Shown piece by piece: positions 9,791-19,700 of a stretch of 64,000 nt of DNA. Below the pieces are notes generated by a model. That model saw nothing but the letters and a program-made list of their open reading frames with translations, ran no database searches and was not told where the DNA came from. The position numbers and the translations under genes were made by a program. Location of the stretch: positions 1 through 64,000 of the forward strand of contig JANNDY010000032.1 in NCBI GenBank assembly GCA_031378345.1, in the 5' to 3' direction. The DNA comes from Emticicia sp031378345 (GTDB lineage: Bacteria; Bacteroidota; Bacteroidia; Cytophagales; Spirosomataceae). Position 1 is the stretch's first letter. The number at the start of each line of letters is the position of its first letter.

Positions 9791-9841
9791 CCTCGGCTAC
9801 GCTCGGTTACCGCTTCGTTTGGTGTCCGAGCGTAGCCGAGG
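9791..9841. repeat. GC-rich inverted repeat (CCGAGCG family)
   Basis: Two perfect 16-base arms, 9791-9806 and 9826-9841, are inverted around a 19-base loop. The arm core CCGAGCGTAGCCGAGG is far more GC-rich than its surroundings. The second half also has its own outer arms GGTGTCC/GGACACC (9821-9827 and 9840-9846). Part of the core recurs at 9782-9788 and, with changes, at 59095-59111. It lies 10 bases after the gldF stop and could terminate or stabilise the gldF transcript. Confidence 0.75.
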
Positions 9842-9851
9842 ACACCATTTC

Positions 9852-10574
9852 CTAATTCTTCTTTGCAGCTAACCTTAGTTTTGTTAGAAAAAGCATAAAG
9901 AAAACCATGCTCAAAAGAAATAAAACGTTACGTGAATCAATGAGTCCTCGACCAAGTGCATTATAATGATAACTCAGTCCAAGATAATTAATGACATATT
10001 GTGTTGTTCCGTTAAATACATTGGCAAATTGATTAATTCCATCATAAAGGAAATAGCATAAAACCGCCCCAATGATAAAAGCAACTATCTGATTATCAGT
10101 CATTGATGATGCCCAAAGACCGATTGCTGCAAAAACGCCACCCAATAAAAGTAGGCCTAAATAAGAACCCCAAACCGCCGCCGAATCAATATTTCCTTTT
10201 GGATTTCCTAAAAGATAAACGGAATAATAATATAATATTGTAGGTAAAAGTGCTACAAAAATTAATAGAAATGTAGCTAAATATTTGCCTAAAACAATTT
10301 GCCAATCGCTCAAAGGTTTGGTAAAAAGCAACTCAATTGTCCCACTTTTAAATTCTTCCGAAAATGAACGCATCGTAATAGCTGGAATCAAAAAAACAAA
10401 GATAAATGGCGTCAGTTGAAAGAAATTATTCAAATCAGCATAGCCATAATCCAAAACATTTGAATCAAAAAACCATGTAAAAAGTCCTGAAATTACCAAA
10501 AATACACCAATAACGATGTAGGCAACAAGAGAATTTAGAAAACTATTGAGTTCTTTACGAAAGATTGCAAGCAT
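9852..10574 (-). CDS. gldF: Gliding-motility ABC transporter permease GldF
   Basis: A 240-residue membrane protein with six predicted helices. The N-terminus (KELNSFLNSLVAYIVIGVF) and the segment ITMRSFSEEFKSGTIELLFTK are typical of GldF and of ABC-2 permeases. In gliding Bacteroidota GldF works with GldG and the ATPase GldA. Neither partner is adjacent: a hairpin repeat and the phzF-like gene follow where gldG would be expected. The start ATG (10572-10574) is preceded upstream by a heptad array (10587-10633). Confidence 0.85.
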   Translation of the reverse strand: MLAIFRKELNSFLNSLVAYIVIGVFLVISGLFTWFFDSNVLDYGYADLNNFFQLTPFIFVFLIPAITMRSFSEEFKSGTIELLFTKPLSDWQIVLGKYLATFLLIFVALLPTILYYYSVYLLGNPKGNIDSAAVWGSYLGLLLLGGVFAAIGLWASSMTDNQIVAFIIGAVLCYFLYDGINQFANVFNGTTQYVINYLGLSYHYNALGRGLIDSRNVLFLLSMVFFMLFLTKLRLAAKKN

Positions 10575-10586
10575 ATTTGTAGAAAT

Positions 10587-10633
10587 GACGAATTATACGA
10601 ATGACGAATTTTTCGAATGTCGAACAGTGATTT
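10587..10633. repeat. Heptad array (GACGAAT type) upstream of gldF
   Basis: Units GACGAAT, TACGAAT, GACGAAT, TTCGAAT, GTCGAAC follow one another with two 2-base slips. It occupies most of the 70-base gap between gldF and the DUF4199 gene. The same unit family recurs at 24645-24665 and 59043-59084. Confidence 0.7.
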
Positions 10634-10644
10634 AAGAACTTAGT

Positions 10645-11160
10645 TTAAAATTCAAGTTCAGGTTTATTCTTTTTTAAAATTGCCGACGTAATAAGAGATA
10701 ATATAAATCCAATAAATAAATAGCCTAATAGCCCAAAAACAAATAACATTCCTGGCGAACTAAATTTTGCAGCCATTTCGAGAGCTTGGTCAATTTGTTC
10801 GGACGACATTCCTTTTTCTTCAAATTGTTCTCTTTGCATATCGCTTATTTGCTGCATAATAGTTGTATCTACATAATTCATATAAATTACGCCAAAAATC
10901 GAACCAATCAAACCCGTAACTGCACTTGTCAACGTGCCTAAACCAAGTCCTTCACCAAAAGTCATAAATTCATTATTCATTGACTTGAATTCACGCATTG
11001 CCATTATTATGCCACCTAATAAAAATAAATAACTAATAAGTGTTAATGCTTGATTTTTAAATTGACCTGAAATAAATAAGATAACTGAATAAATAATGAT
11101 AATAATTGAAGTAATCAAGCCCCATTTGAGGGCAATACGGGCAGTAGATGGTTTTTCCAT
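10645..11160 (-). CDS. DUF4199 membrane protein (copy 1)
   Basis: A 171-residue protein from the ATG at 11158-11160. A longer frame to 11205 adds 15 residues before the KPSTARIALKWGLITS start typical of the family, so it is not used. There are four predicted helices: about 11-30, 38-55, 75-100 and 140-165, with an amphipathic stretch EQFEEKGMSSEQIDQALEMA between the third and fourth. DUF4199 proteins are common in Bacteroidota and have no known function. It is a paralogue of the gene immediately upstream and lies before gldF. Confidence 0.8.
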   Translation of the reverse strand: MEKPSTARIALKWGLITSIIIIIYSVILFISGQFKNQALTLISYLFLLGGIIMAMREFKSMNNEFMTFGEGLGLGTLTSAVTGLIGSIFGVIYMNYVDTTIMQQISDMQREQFEEKGMSSEQIDQALEMAAKFSSPGMLFVFGLLGYLFIGFILSLITSAILKKNKPELEF

Positions 11161-11207
11161 TGTTATAAGTAGAGGGTTTAAATGTTTAAAGTAAAAGTAA
11201 AACAAAT

Positions 11208-11753
11208 CTATGAGATTGTAAAATTATGTCTTCTGAAAATTATTGAAATAATAGTAATGGCTATAACACAGATTTGTTTTTTTCCAAGTTCGTCTAAAAA
11301 AACATAACCAGCTGACGGAATTTCTTTGGCTTGTTTCAATAAATCGTTATATTCTTTCAAACCAAAGTTTTTGATATGTGCATCTCGTATATTTTCAATT
11401 CCAGCAATATTTTCTTGCACCCAAAGTAAGATAGCTTGGTTGCTACCCCATTGACTATCAATGAATTGCACGAAAATAAAAAAGAAAATGCCTGTAAATA
11501 ATGCCGCAAAAAGATTAGTCATAAAACCTACTGAAAATCCTTCTGTAAAAGATAAAACTCCGCCATTATTTGCACGGAAAGTCCAAACTGCAACTACAAT
11601 AAAAATAATATTGATGCCAAATGCTGGAGCTTTATATCGCCCAAATGGACTTTTGTGAAGTCCATAATATTGAAGCATAGCAACAAAAATGCAGATTCCC
11701 GCAGCAATACTGCCATAAATCAACGAATTTCTAAGAATTTTATTTTTTGTCAT
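11208..11753 (-). CDS. DUF4199 membrane protein (copy 2)
   Basis: A 181-residue protein with the same plan as the neighbouring DUF4199 gene: an initial helix after a short basic start, then GGVLSFTEGFSVGFMTNLFAA matching the FGEGLGLGTLTSAVTGL part of copy 1, a soluble stretch, and a last helix. The two genes are a diverged tandem duplication, 47 bases apart from their likely starts. They lie between the dihydroorotase homologue and gldF on one strand. Function is unknown. Confidence 0.75.
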   Translation of the reverse strand: MTKNKILRNSLIYGSIAAGICIFVAMLQYYGLHKSPFGRYKAPAFGINIIFIVVAVWTFRANNGGVLSFTEGFSVGFMTNLFAALFTGIFFFIFVQFIDSQWGSNQAILLWVQENIAGIENIRDAHIKNFGLKEYNDLLKQAKEIPSAGYVFLDELGKKQICVIAITIISIIFRRHNFTIS

Positions 11754-11771
11754 GATTTTTTGAGGGCTTTT

Positions 11772-11799
11772 GGCTATTAGCTGTCAGCTTTTAGCTAAA
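11772..11799. repeat. Heptad array (AGCTNNN type), left member of an inverted pair
   Basis: Four units GGCTATT, AGCTGTC, AGCTTTT, AGCTAAA. It is inverted with respect to the array at 11861-11892; the two could pair over about 60 intervening bases. It lies just upstream of the DUF4199 copy 2 start. Confidence 0.75.
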
Positions 11800-11860
11800 A
11801 AAATAAGACAACAAGTTAACTTTTGCCTTCAATGGATTTAGTTGGATTTTATTTTAAAAA

Positions 11861-11892
11861 AGCTAATCGCCGATAGCTAAAAGCTAATAGCC
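11861..11892. repeat. Heptad array (AGCTNNN type) overlapping the end of the pyrC-like gene
   Basis: Units AGCTAAT, CGCCGAT, AGCTAAA, AGCTAAT, AGCC. On the minus strand it supplies the final Gly-Tyr codons and the TAG stop of the dihydroorotase homologue. It is the inverted partner of 11772-11799. Confidence 0.75.
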
Positions 11893-13176
11893 TTTTATAA
11901 AAACCTTCCCTTTATTAATAACTGCCATACTGTATCCTTTTAATTGCTTGCCAATAAAAGGTGTATTTTTTGATTTTGAATAAATATTGTTTTTTGAAAA
12001 TGTCCAATCAAGAGTTGGGTCAAAAATTGTCATATTGGCAATTTCTCCAACTTTGATAGAAATTTCGGGCAAACGCAAAAGTTTCCGGGGATTTTTTGTA
12101 AGTTTTTCTATTAAGGCTTCAACTGGTAAATCAGCATAAGTATTGGCTACAGAAAAGGAAGTTTCCAGACCAATTATTCCAAAATCTGCCATGTCAAATT
12201 CTAAGTTTTTTGCTTCTTCGTCATGTGGATTATGGTCAGAAACTAAAACGTCTATTGTTCCATCTGCCAAACCTTTTTGGAGTGCTTTTATATCATTTTT
12301 GCTTCTAAAAGGAGGATTTACCTTAAAATTTGTATCAAAATCCTTTAAATCAGCATCAGTAAAAGCCAATTGGTGAGCAGCAATATCACAGCTGACTGGA
12401 AGACCTTTTTTCTTTGCTTTTCTAATTAATTCAACAGCATTTTCGGTAGAAATAGTTGAGAAATGTAGTTTTGAATTTGGATTTTTCTGTAAATCATTTC
12501 CCAAAAAATACTCCATTAATTTCAAATCTCGTATAATCATTAATTCCTCTGCTGTACTTGGAATTCCTTTCATGCCAAGCATCGTACTTTCAATTCCTTC
12601 GTGCATTTGCCCAAACATTGTCATGCTTGGCTCTTCAGGGCGATTCATTAATAAGCCATCAATTGGAGCAAGGTATTGCAAGGTTTTTAATAAAATATCT
12701 GCATTCCAAAGAGGGTGTTCGCCATCGGTAAATGCTACTGCACCTGCATTATGTAAGTCGAGCATTTCCGTAAAATCTTTTCCTTCACAATTTTTTGTAA
12801 CAGCGGCCAACACATGAATTTCTACTAATTGATTACTCGAAAAGCCTTTATAATAAGCAATTGATTCTTTGGTTTGAACTACAGGCTTTGTATTTGGCAG
12901 CGTAACAATTTCAGTAAATCCACCAGCCATTGCAGCCTGGCACAATGTAGTTAAATCTTCTTTAGATTCGTAGCCGGGGTCTTTGGCAGAAACTCGCATA
13001 TCAAGCCAACCAACTGAAACACAAAGATTTTCTCCTTCAATAATTTGGTCAGCCATTTTTGAAATAGTATTAGCTATTTCTTGAATGATACCGTTTTCAA
13101 TAAAAATATCCTTTTTCTGACCATTAAATTCAGAAAGTGAATCAATTATTTTTACAGATTTTAATAAAATTTTCAT
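11884..13176 (-). CDS. pyrC: Dihydroorotase homologue lacking most metal ligands
   Basis: A 430-residue amidohydrolase of the dihydroorotase (multifunctional-complex) type, from the ATG at 13174-13176; a longer frame to 13233 adds 19 residues and is not expected. Conserved parts are PGYESKED, AAMAGGFTE, LPNTKPV, KVNPPFRSKND and GTIDVLVSDHNPHDEE. The metal-binding HxH that should follow strand 1 reads Arg61-Val-Ser63; the His of the LMQH motif is replaced (LLMNRPEE), and the LHxxHxST motif reads LHFSTIST. The Asp of SDH is kept. Catalysis by the usual zinc mechanism is therefore doubtful; a structural role with aspartate transcarbamoylase is possible. Confidence 0.85.
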   Translation of the reverse strand: MKILLKSVKIIDSLSEFNGQKKDIFIENGIIQEIANTISKMADQIIEGENLCVSVGWLDMRVSAKDPGYESKEDLTTLCQAAMAGGFTEIVTLPNTKPVVQTKESIAYYKGFSSNQLVEIHVLAAVTKNCEGKDFTEMLDLHNAGAVAFTDGEHPLWNADILLKTLQYLAPIDGLLMNRPEEPSMTMFGQMHEGIESTMLGMKGIPSTAEELMIIRDLKLMEYFLGNDLQKNPNSKLHFSTISTENAVELIRKAKKKGLPVSCDIAAHQLAFTDADLKDFDTNFKVNPPFRSKNDIKALQKGLADGTIDVLVSDHNPHDEEAKNLEFDMADFGIIGLETSFSVANTYADLPVEALIEKLTKNPRKLLRLPEISIKVGEIANMTIFDPTLDWTFSKNNIYSKSKNTPFIGKQLKGYSMAVINKGKVFIKGY

Positions 13177-13210
13177 TTTTAAGAATCCTTTCAATTTGTA
13201 GTTTTTGCAA

Positions 13211-13235
13211 AAAAAATGCCCTTGTGAGGGCATTT
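13211..13235 (-). terminator. Rho-independent terminator of gcvH
   Basis: A 9-base perfect stem (13214-13222 with 13227-13235, AAATGCCCT arms) and a 4-base loop. On the minus strand the second arm is followed by a run of T. It sits between gcvH and the pyrC-like gene and would separate them. Confidence 0.85.
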
Positions 13236-13273
13236 AGTCTAATATTTTATAGGATTTTGTTCATTTGCTAAAC

Positions 13274-13651
13274 TTAAATAGTATTTTGATAAGCCTCCGA
13301 ATCCATTAATGCTGCAAACTCTGATGGAATTGAAACTTCCATTTTTATTAACCAACCTTCGCCATAAGGGTCATTGTTTACTAATTCTGGAACATCTGTT
13401 AATGCTGTATTCACTTCCAAAATTTTTCCAGAAATAGGCAAAAATAAATCTGAAACAGTTTTGACTGCCTCAACCGAACCAAAAATTTCGTTGGCTGCGA
13501 AACTTTGACCTACTGTTTCAATTTCTACAAAAACAATATCGCCTAATTCGCTTTGTGCAAAGTCTGTAATGCCAACAATAGCAATATTGCCTTCGGTCAT
13601 TCTCACCCATTCGTGTTCGCTTGTATAACGTAAGTCAGCAGGAAAATTCAT
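13274..13651 (-). CDS. gcvH: Glycine cleavage system H protein
   Basis: A 125-residue protein of usual length, with the lipoylation site Lys64 in the motif GSVEAVKTVSD. The N-terminal LRYTSEHEWVR and the closing NDPYGEGWLIKM are standard. The H protein carries the aminomethyl group between the P, T and L proteins of glycine cleavage, none of which is in this window. It follows sprA on the same strand with a 77-base gap and has its own terminator. A sprA-gcvH neighbourhood is common in Bacteroidota. Confidence 0.96.
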   Translation of the reverse strand: MNFPADLRYTSEHEWVRMTEGNIAIVGITDFAQSELGDIVFVEIETVGQSFAANEIFGSVEAVKTVSDLFLPISGKILEVNTALTDVPELVNNDPYGEGWLIKMEVSIPSEFAALMDSEAYQNTI

Positions 13652-13728
13652 TTTAATTTGTTGTTTTTTTAATTTTGATGCAAGTTAAGTGAAATGTTGG
13701 AATTTTGAAAATACTTTTTTTCTTTTGA

Positions 13729-16700
13729 TTACTGGTCAGACAATGCAAATCTTACATTTATTCCTCCAGTTGTTGTTTTTCTTGGAAAAGAAAAGTTTGT
13801 TACAAAAGGTGTGTTTACTAAATGGTCCACATAAAAATTCATAATAACTCGCTTATTGACTTGGTAAGAAATACGTGGCCCCAACTGTAAATTATAATTT
13901 CCTTGCGTTGGTTGAGGGTCGCCGTCCAATCGTCTTTGAATTGCTTTAATATCGCGAATGGTAAAATTAAATTGCAAATTAAGGTCGTTTTTGAGAGTAA
14001 TAACCTTACCATCACGCCCACGTAAAGGCAATTTTACATTGTTTTTCTTGAATCCAAAATTAAAAACAAAATCATCACTCGAATATTCTGCCACTTGAGA
14101 ATTTGCCAAATTTAATGATGCTCGACGTTCTTTATTATATTCAAATTTTCCTGAAATCTTACTCTTAGTAACAAATTGAATACCAATAAATGGAGCAAAT
14201 TTTTCTTCCAAAGTTATGGTACTCATAATATAAACTGGTATAAATTGACTCAGGCTATTCAAAACGTTGTCTGATGGAAGTGGATAGCCTCTCTGCGTTA
14301 AATCAATGCGAGTATTGATGTTATTATATTCTAATGACGAAGTAAAGTTGCCAACATTAAAGTTAGAAGTATAACTATGTTGAATCGAAATAGAACTAAA
14401 TCTTTTCTTAAAAAACTCAATACTTGTTAAACCAGAGTAATCAATTCGCCAGTTTGGTAGCGGAAGATTCACTTTTCTATTATTTGGATTAAAAGGATTT
14501 AAGCCAATTTTTGCTCTTGATTCTTTTCCACTATATGCAGCGAAAAACGCTGGGATTAATATATCTTGAGAGTTTTTGTCGTATTTTGTTTCTCCAGTAT
14601 TTTTGTAATTTTCATAAATATTATCTCTTAATTTTATCATGTTTTCAAAAACATCATAGTGATAATTGTTTTTAATATCACTTTTTGACATTCGTGTAAA
14701 AGCGGTGCGGAACGCCCAAAAAGACATTCCAAAATTACCATTTCTTACTGGACTTCTACTTCCATAATTTTTACCTAATGAGTCAATCAAATAATATTCT
14801 TGGTAAGTATCGCCTCTACTCATATTGCCACTTATTTGAATTCTAAAATCTTTGGCAGGTTCAATGGTTGTTCGGAAACTAAATTTCTTCTGAACAGTTT
14901 GAGTAAAAGGTTGCGTTTGTTGTTGCGTTTTTGCTAACCAGCCATTATTTCCTGCCACAACTTGAAAATCATGTGCTTGCGAGCCAATAACAAAATTTCG
15001 TGCGGCACTATTTCCAAAATCATTGCTCAAACCAAAAAACTTTGGCGTAGCAATAAAGCCCGGAAGTATGGTAGTTTCAATAATCGAATAATCATAGTCA
15101 ATGCCACGCACACTCATCAAAAGCCTTGTAAATGCCTTTGCTAAATTGCTCGAAACTATTTCCACTTCTTCATCATCACTTGGATTTCGGGTATATCGTT
15201 TTCTTTCTTGGTTTGGGCTATTGGCAAAACGCAGGTATTTTGCTTTATTATAGAGTTTTACAAAATCAATTTTTCCACGAACACCTCTATCTCTGCCATT
15301 TCTGATAGTATTTCCAAATGGAATATCAAATTCATCTTTGATATTGAAAGCGGCAGCTTGATAATTGAAATTACTATTATATTTTGCATCGGCAGTCATC
15401 CAATCAAGCAAGAAAAATTTGTCTAAGGGCAGGCGATAAGTTACACGCATTTCTTGACTAAAATTCTTTGCACGACCAAATCGGAATAAACTTTTGTAAA
15501 GTGAATCAATTTTCTTTTGTGTATTCAAATCGCCCGTTGGTTCATCAATAATTGTGTTCATTGTTGCAGCATAATTCAACAAAATACTTTTGGTTAAATT
15601 CCATTGCAAATCATACGTGCGATTCATCAAGAAATATTTTTCAAATGTAGGAATAATACCATTTGTAGTCAAATCTGAATTTCTGAGTTGTGTTTTTGCA
15701 AAATTTCTATCAAAATCTGTGCGAAAAGCAATGACAGTCGGTAGGGGAGAAAGGTTCAAATCTTTTATCCAATATAAAAATGGTTTATCAAATTTTTTGC
15801 TACTTTTGAAAGGTTCCCAATTTATTTGCTTTGGTTGAAATTGATAGGTTAAACCTCCACGATATTGATTGAGGGAATAATCATCTATCAAAACATTTCG
15901 TTTGTTAACATTATTTTGGGCATAAGTAAATGAAAAGTTTTCGATGTCATAAACGTGTGATTTTGCTCCTTCTTTGGTTTTTATTTTACGAATATTCGAG
16001 AAATTAAAACCTCTTCTTGTGTTTTCATCTACAACCAATCTGCGGTAACGTTCACGTTGCGTTTGGTCTGAAATATTGCTCAGAGCAACCTCCAAAGGCA
16101 TATCTGGGTCAAGTGGATTGAAATGAGGTGTTACTGTTTGTTTGTCGAAATTGACAAAAAATGGAATTTTCAATCCCCATTTTTCAGGAAAAAGTTTATC
16201 TAATTCGATATTTGAAGCAATGCCAATTCCTTTGCCAGTTTCTCTTGCTCGTTCCGAAATTTTATCTTGAACTCCACCAAAACCATACGTTTTCAAATTT
16301 CCATTAATTGTAACAGTTGCCAAATCAGCCAATTTAATATTTGCAGCTAATAAAGCAGCTTCACCTGAAGTTTGGTCAAAACCAAAAGCTCGAAGCTCGT
16401 TCATCCAAACCAAATATGTATTTGCTTGCTCTTCTGGCGATTTTGGATTTCTTACTCCCAACATAATTGTTAAAACTGTACTCAAATCTGGATTTCCAAG
16501 TACTGAAATATTGAACTTTCCATCTTCGGTTTGCTTTGTAAATGGCACAGTAACATTTTTGGCGTCTCTATTTCGCATACCTTTCAAGGCAACCAATTCT
16601 TGCAAAGCAACATCAATCGCATTTTCTTCAGGCCAAATATCTGTATCTGTTAAAGTGCCATTTGGCGTAACTTTTAGCTGTGGAATCTCAATTTCGTAGT

Positions 16701-19700
16701 AATTTTCTGTCAAATCTGTACCTATTCGCATAAATGCTCCACCTACATTTTTTTGGTCGCCAGTTTCATTTTCAGCATGAACAAACATTTTCAAACGCTT
16801 ATAATTGAGCATGTCAATGCGAGTATTGCGAAAAACAGCACGAGAATCACCATCACGAAGATTGGTTACGCCTAAAGAAATGGCTTGCTCGTTGAACACA
16901 ATATTGAACTGTTGTTGTGTAATATCTCTATCTCTAATAAAGCCCGGAGGAACAACGTAAGGTGTTTTTCCATTTTTTACATTACAATTTTGCCCATCAT
17001 CTGCACAGCCATTCTCTTCAATACTTACTACGCCAACCTTAAATTTAGCATCATAAGGCTCAGGAACTTCGGTCAAACCAGCTTTGCTCAGGTTTTTGTC
17101 ATAAACACGGTATTGATTAGATTCTAATTGCAAAGAAGCAAAACGAAGCACCACTGGTTGTTCAAATTCTGTCAAAACCATTCGCATAAACCGAATAGAT
17201 TTGAAACCATTGATATCACCAAATTTACGAGTAAATTGCTTCAAAGGTACTCGATACAAGTACCAAGTAGCATCTGTGCCGGGAACAGTAACTTTATCAA
17301 CAATGAATCCGTTGCCAACATCCAATTTGCCGGGTTGAAGATTTATTTCATATTCATAAAAATTCTCAACATCATTTACTGTATTATCAGCATTTATGTC
17401 TTCTTTGTCTGGCGTTACCGAATTGGCAAGTGTAGTAGTATTTCCACTTGTTTGGTTATCATTTTTTGGTGAATTATTTTCAGAACCTAAATAATTTTTG
17501 AAACGTTGCAAAAGATTTTTATTTTGAGCATCATATTCGGCATCAATAAAAAACTTGAAATTATCACCAGAAGGGTCTTTTGAAAATTCTTCAAAAACAG
17601 CTGGTTTTACTTTACCTTTAATATCATTTAAGTATTTTTGAATGTGAGGATAAGTTGTTTCTTCATTATCATTCAAGCCATCAAGTCCAACATCTTGTTT
17701 TTCACGAGAACCTTGTTGATTATCAAAAGCATCTGTCATAAATTGAACACTTGGTGCTTTTCCCCAACGAGTATTTACAGGCTGAGAAGTACTCCCACCA
17801 TTTGGAATAAGTCCATTTTCAAAGTTATTTCTACTATCAGGAATAAAATCTTCGGAAATATCACCCAAATGAAACATCATTTTACCGCCAGTTGTGTTTC
17901 TTTTATTACCATTTGGCGAACCATCTCTTACGATATCTTTAAATGGATCGAGCATCCAAAAAGTTACATATTCGGTATTTGCATTATCAAAATCATTGTC
18001 AGCTGTGATTCCACGCATGACCGAACCAAAATTTTGTTTTGGATTTGGCAAATAACCATCTGCATCAAGATTAGTATTATAATTATACATTCCTCTTTCG
18101 GCAGGAAAATAAGAAAAGTCAAGAATATTTAAAGGAATATCTTTATTAAATGAAGTTAGAGAACGACCCGTAAATATTTGAGCTGGAGAAAATGCTTTTT
18201 CGTAAAGATTACCGTTTGCTTCTTCGGTTACTTTTGGTGGAAGCACATCGCCTGTTCCGCCAAATCCGCCTTGATAATAAGTACTTTGGTCAACAGTATA
18301 AACAGCAATTTTTCCTCTTTTAAAATTATAATCATAGCCAGTTGCACTTCCTTGAAACTTTTCTGGGGTTGATGCTGGCCGCCAACGAGTAGGCTGACGA
18401 GTTAAATCATTGATATTTCGAGTGGCTTCAAAATCATCAATCATGGCATTTCCACCAATACGTTTATTGTTTACTGCAGGAAATAACTTGGCATATTCGG
18501 CAGTAAACTGAATTGATGACATTTCTTTTGTTTGAATCAAAGGCAAAGCATCTAAAAAACGAGTAAGAAAACGAGCATCTTTTTGGTAATTTACGTCAAT
18601 TCCAACAATCGAATTATTGACAGGCTCTTGACCAATGGCCGTTCGTGTCATAAAACCAGGGGTACTTTCACGCAACGACATAAAAGTTGCTCCCAAATGA
18701 ATGTCTTTGCTCAAATTATAGTCAAATCTCGTACCCATCATAAACCTGATTTGGGTATTAAATAAATCTGGTTTTTCCCATTCAATTCTTATTTGGCGTG
18801 CTGAATTCAAAATACTTGTATTTGTAATTTTTATTCTCCCCAATTGTGGCTCAATGGTATAATCTATTCCTTCTTGCAATTGAACTCCACCAGCATAAAT
18901 TCTAACTGACTGACCAGATGCCCCAAGTGGAAGTGCAATTTCAGCAGCATTACTTGCTTGCAAACTTCCTCGTATAAAAAACTTGTTCTTAGTCGTAACT
19001 TGTTGAGCATCAGTCATTGTTGTTCTATATAACTCATTAAAAACATATTTTTCTCGAAGAATTTGTTCGTCAGCATCAAACAAATTATTTAATGTTTTTC
19101 CGAAAGGTTCAAGTACAGGGAAAATCAATTTCCCCATTTTTGTATCAATTGTTACGTCTTCAACAAAGTCGAAATTTCCATCTCCTTCTGGTTGAGGGTC
19201 ATTATTTGGATTTAATTTATCAAGTCCTAAAAGTCTAATTAATGGTATATTTTGAAGTTTTCGACCTTCTTGCAAATTTGGATTATCAATGCCTGTTTTA
19301 TCATCTTTATAAATAACCCTTAATTGAAAACCTTGTTTTCCAACGCCTGGAACACCCAAAGAATAAATGTTTTTCATCATCAAATCCCACATCGGATTGC
19401 TCGTGCGGTTACGAATTGTAGAAGATTTGATGAGTTTAAGCATAATAACTTCATCTTCACGGCGAGCAGAATAATCTTCAGTCAATTCTCCAACCTTGAA
19501 AGTTCTACCATTATAAGTATATTCGTAAGCAACAGCCAAAATCTCGTCATTTCTTAATGGCGTTACCAATGAAATATAACCTAACTCTGGATTGAACTTA
19601 AATTCTCTTTCTGTCAGGCGTTTTGCTCCACGAAGAATTTCATAATCAATCCCTTTTTTCAAGCCTAACCCTGCTAAAGAAGCTGTTGTAGTATCAATTT

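Noticed and set aside
14962..19557. Many short plus-strand frames opposite sprA
   Set aside because: They are explained as antisense frames of the single 7.2 kb sprA gene; none has a start signal or family motif.
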